From assembly GCA_020853255.1 (NCBI GenBank), contig JADYZI010000496.1, positions 1-7,712 of the forward strand: DNA of 7,712 nucleotides. The letters run 5' to 3'. The stretch is from Acidobacteriota bacterium (lineage in GTDB: Bacteria > Acidobacteriota > Blastocatellia > Pyrinomonadales > Pyrinomonadaceae). The notes below the pieces were generated by a model, which made no database searches, had not been told where the DNA came from, and saw only the letters and a program-made list of their open reading frames with translations. This document shows positions 6,436 to 7,712 of the stretch, one piece after another (the first letter of the stretch is position 1; each line of letters starts with the position of its first letter). The position numbers and the translations under genes are program-made.

Positions 6436-7712
6436 TTGCATCACGAACTGATCATTATTCTGGATTTCGGGTCGCAGTACACGCAGCTGATCGCGCGGCG
6501 CGTGCGCGAGCAGGGCGTTTACTGCGAGATACATCCATTTCACCTTGCGGCCGATGAGATAACGCGGCGTCAGCCAAAGGGCGTCATCCTTTCCGGTGGG
6601 CCGTCGAGTGTTTATGACGACGATGCTCCGCGCGTCGGGCCGGATTTTTACAAGAAGATCGACGTGCCTGTGTTGGGAATTTGCTACGGGATGGGCCTGA
6701 TCGCGGCCGACCTCGGCGGTCGGTCCGAACCCGCGGCCCGTCGCGAATACGGCCATGCCCAATTAAAGGTCCTTAGCGGCTCAACACGCCTTTTCAATCA
6801 ACTGCCGTTTGAACTCGACGTCTGGATGAGCCACGGCGACCATGTGACCGAACTGCCGCCCGGATTTCGCACAACCGCAACCACCGGCGATGCTATCACC
6901 GCGATGGAGAATGAAAGCCGCGGCATTTACAGCGTGCAGTTTCACCCCGAGGTTTCGCACACGCCCCTTGGAAAAGAGATACTCAGGAACTTCCTGTTTC
7001 ACATCTGCGGCTGCTCGGGCGATTGGACGCCGGCGAGCTTTATAATCGACGAAGTTGAGAAAATACGGCAGGCGGTCGGCCCAACCGCAAACGTGGTCTG
7101 CGGCCTCAGCGGCGGTGTCGATTCAACCGTCGCGGCCGCTCTTGTTCACGAGGCCATCGGCGGCAGGCAAACGTGCATTTTTGTCAATAACGGGCTGCTG
7201 CGTCATCGCGAGTTCGAAGATACGCTGGCGGTTTACGAAAACAATCTTCAATTGAATGTGCGCGGTGTCGATGCTTCGGAACAGTTTTACTCGGCGCTTT
7301 CAGGCGTTGCCGATCCTGAGCTAAAGCGGAAGGCGATCGGTGCAAAATTCATTGATGTTTTCGATGCCGAGGCGCAGCGCATCGGCAACGTTGACTATCT
7401 GGTGCAGGGAACCCTTTACCCGGATGTGATCGAATCCGTAAGCCCGCGCGGGGCCTCGGTCACGATCAAATCACATCATAACGTCGGCGGCCTGCCCGAG
7501 AAAATGAACCTGAAGCTGATCGAACCGCTGCGTGAACTTTTTAAGGACGAAGTACGGGCGATCGGTCGCGACCTTGGCATTCCGGAAATGATCCTGGAGC
7601 GTCATCCGTTCCCGGGCCCCGGCCTCGGCGTTCGGATCCTCGGTGATGTGACGGCCGAAAAGGTCGAACTGCTGCAGCAGGCCGACCGGATCTATATCGA
7701 AGAACTGCATAA
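6436..7712 (+). CDS. guaA: GMP synthase (glutamine-hydrolysing), 3' end beyond window
   Basis: GMP synthase converts XMP to GMP using ATP and ammonia from glutamine, the last step of de novo guanine nucleotide synthesis in the cytoplasm. The 425 visible codons cover most of a protein that is usually a little over 500 residues; the C-terminal dimerisation part is cut by the window edge. The class I glutamine amidotransferase domain (about 5-190) has LDFGSQYTQLIARRVRE, ILSGGPSSVY, the nucleophile C83 in GICYGMG, and H170/E172 in VQFHPEVSHT. The ATP pyrophosphatase domain follows, with the PP-loop LSGGVDS (224-230) and later QGTLYPDVIES, SHHNVGGLPE and HPFPGPGLGVR. Translation most likely starts at TTG 6436 behind AAGGAG. 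An ATG at 6403 in the same frame would add 11 residues but lies inside the -10 box. One oddity is Gly at residue 87, where most relatives have Gln or His. It has its own promoter, so it is probably independent of the protease pair. Confidence 0.97.
   Translation, partial: MHHELIIILDFGSQYTQLIARRVREQGVYCEIHPFHLAADEITRRQPKGVILSGGPSSVYDDDAPRVGPDFYKKIDVPVLGICYGMGLIAADLGGRSEPAARREYGHAQLKVLSGSTRLFNQLPFELDVWMSHGDHVTELPPGFRTTATTGDAITAMENESRGIYSVQFHPEVSHTPLGKEILRNFLFHICGCSGDWTPASFIIDEVEKIRQAVGPTANVVCGLSGGVDSTVAAALVHEAIGGRQTCIFVNNGLLRHREFEDTLAVYENNLQLNVRGVDASEQFYSALSGVADPELKRKAIGAKFIDVFDAEAQRIGNVDYLVQGTLYPDVIESVSPRGASVTIKSHHNVGGLPEKMNLKLIEPLRELFKDEVRAIGRDLGIPEMILERHPFPGPGLGVRILGDVTAEKVELLQQADRIYIEELH

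Overview
The window looks like a bacterial chromosome segment of moderately high GC content. It has a translation-factor end (lepA) on the left, a purine-biosynthesis gene (guaA) on the right, and a more accessory-looking middle. All supported genes lie on the + strand. The pairing of a large TPR-CHAT protein with a clostripain-like peptidase, and the style of the linker between TPRs and CHAT, suggest Acidobacteriota, perhaps Blastocatellia. That is an impression from protein style only and should be held loosely.

Left part (1-970): the last 80 codons of lepA (EF-4) end at 245. A spacer of about 180 nt follows and carries a good sigma-70-type promoter (392-420). It drives a small DUF433 protein (436-771) that is more AT-rich than its surroundings and has no visible toxin partner. 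A tRNA-Asn(GUU) with encoded CCA (847-921) comes next, with its own TTGACA promoter and a hairpin plus T-tract terminator (938-964).

Centre (1130-6308): two clan CD (caspase-fold) proteins lie in tandem, 68 nt apart, probably as one transcription unit behind an extended -10 promoter. The first is a 634-residue C11/clostripain-like peptidase with an intact His/Cys dyad and no signal peptide. Near its C-terminus it carries nine perfect copies of the octapeptide TRVPDNPK, and the copies differ at DNA level only by synonymous changes. The second is a 1053-residue protein with signal peptide, TPR array, coiled coil, CHAT domain with intact His/Cys dyad, and a C-terminal membrane anchor. This pair is the most interesting part of the window. 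Two protease folds are predicted on opposite sides of the membrane, and one carries an Arg/Lys-containing repeat tail that could be a substrate or a docking array. No gasdermin, CRISPR-cas or other known effector gene is visible in the window.

Right part (6309-7712): a short spacer with competing inverted repeats and a TATAAT promoter leads to guaA (GMP synthase). It starts at a TTG codon behind a strong AAGGAG and runs off the right edge after 425 codons.
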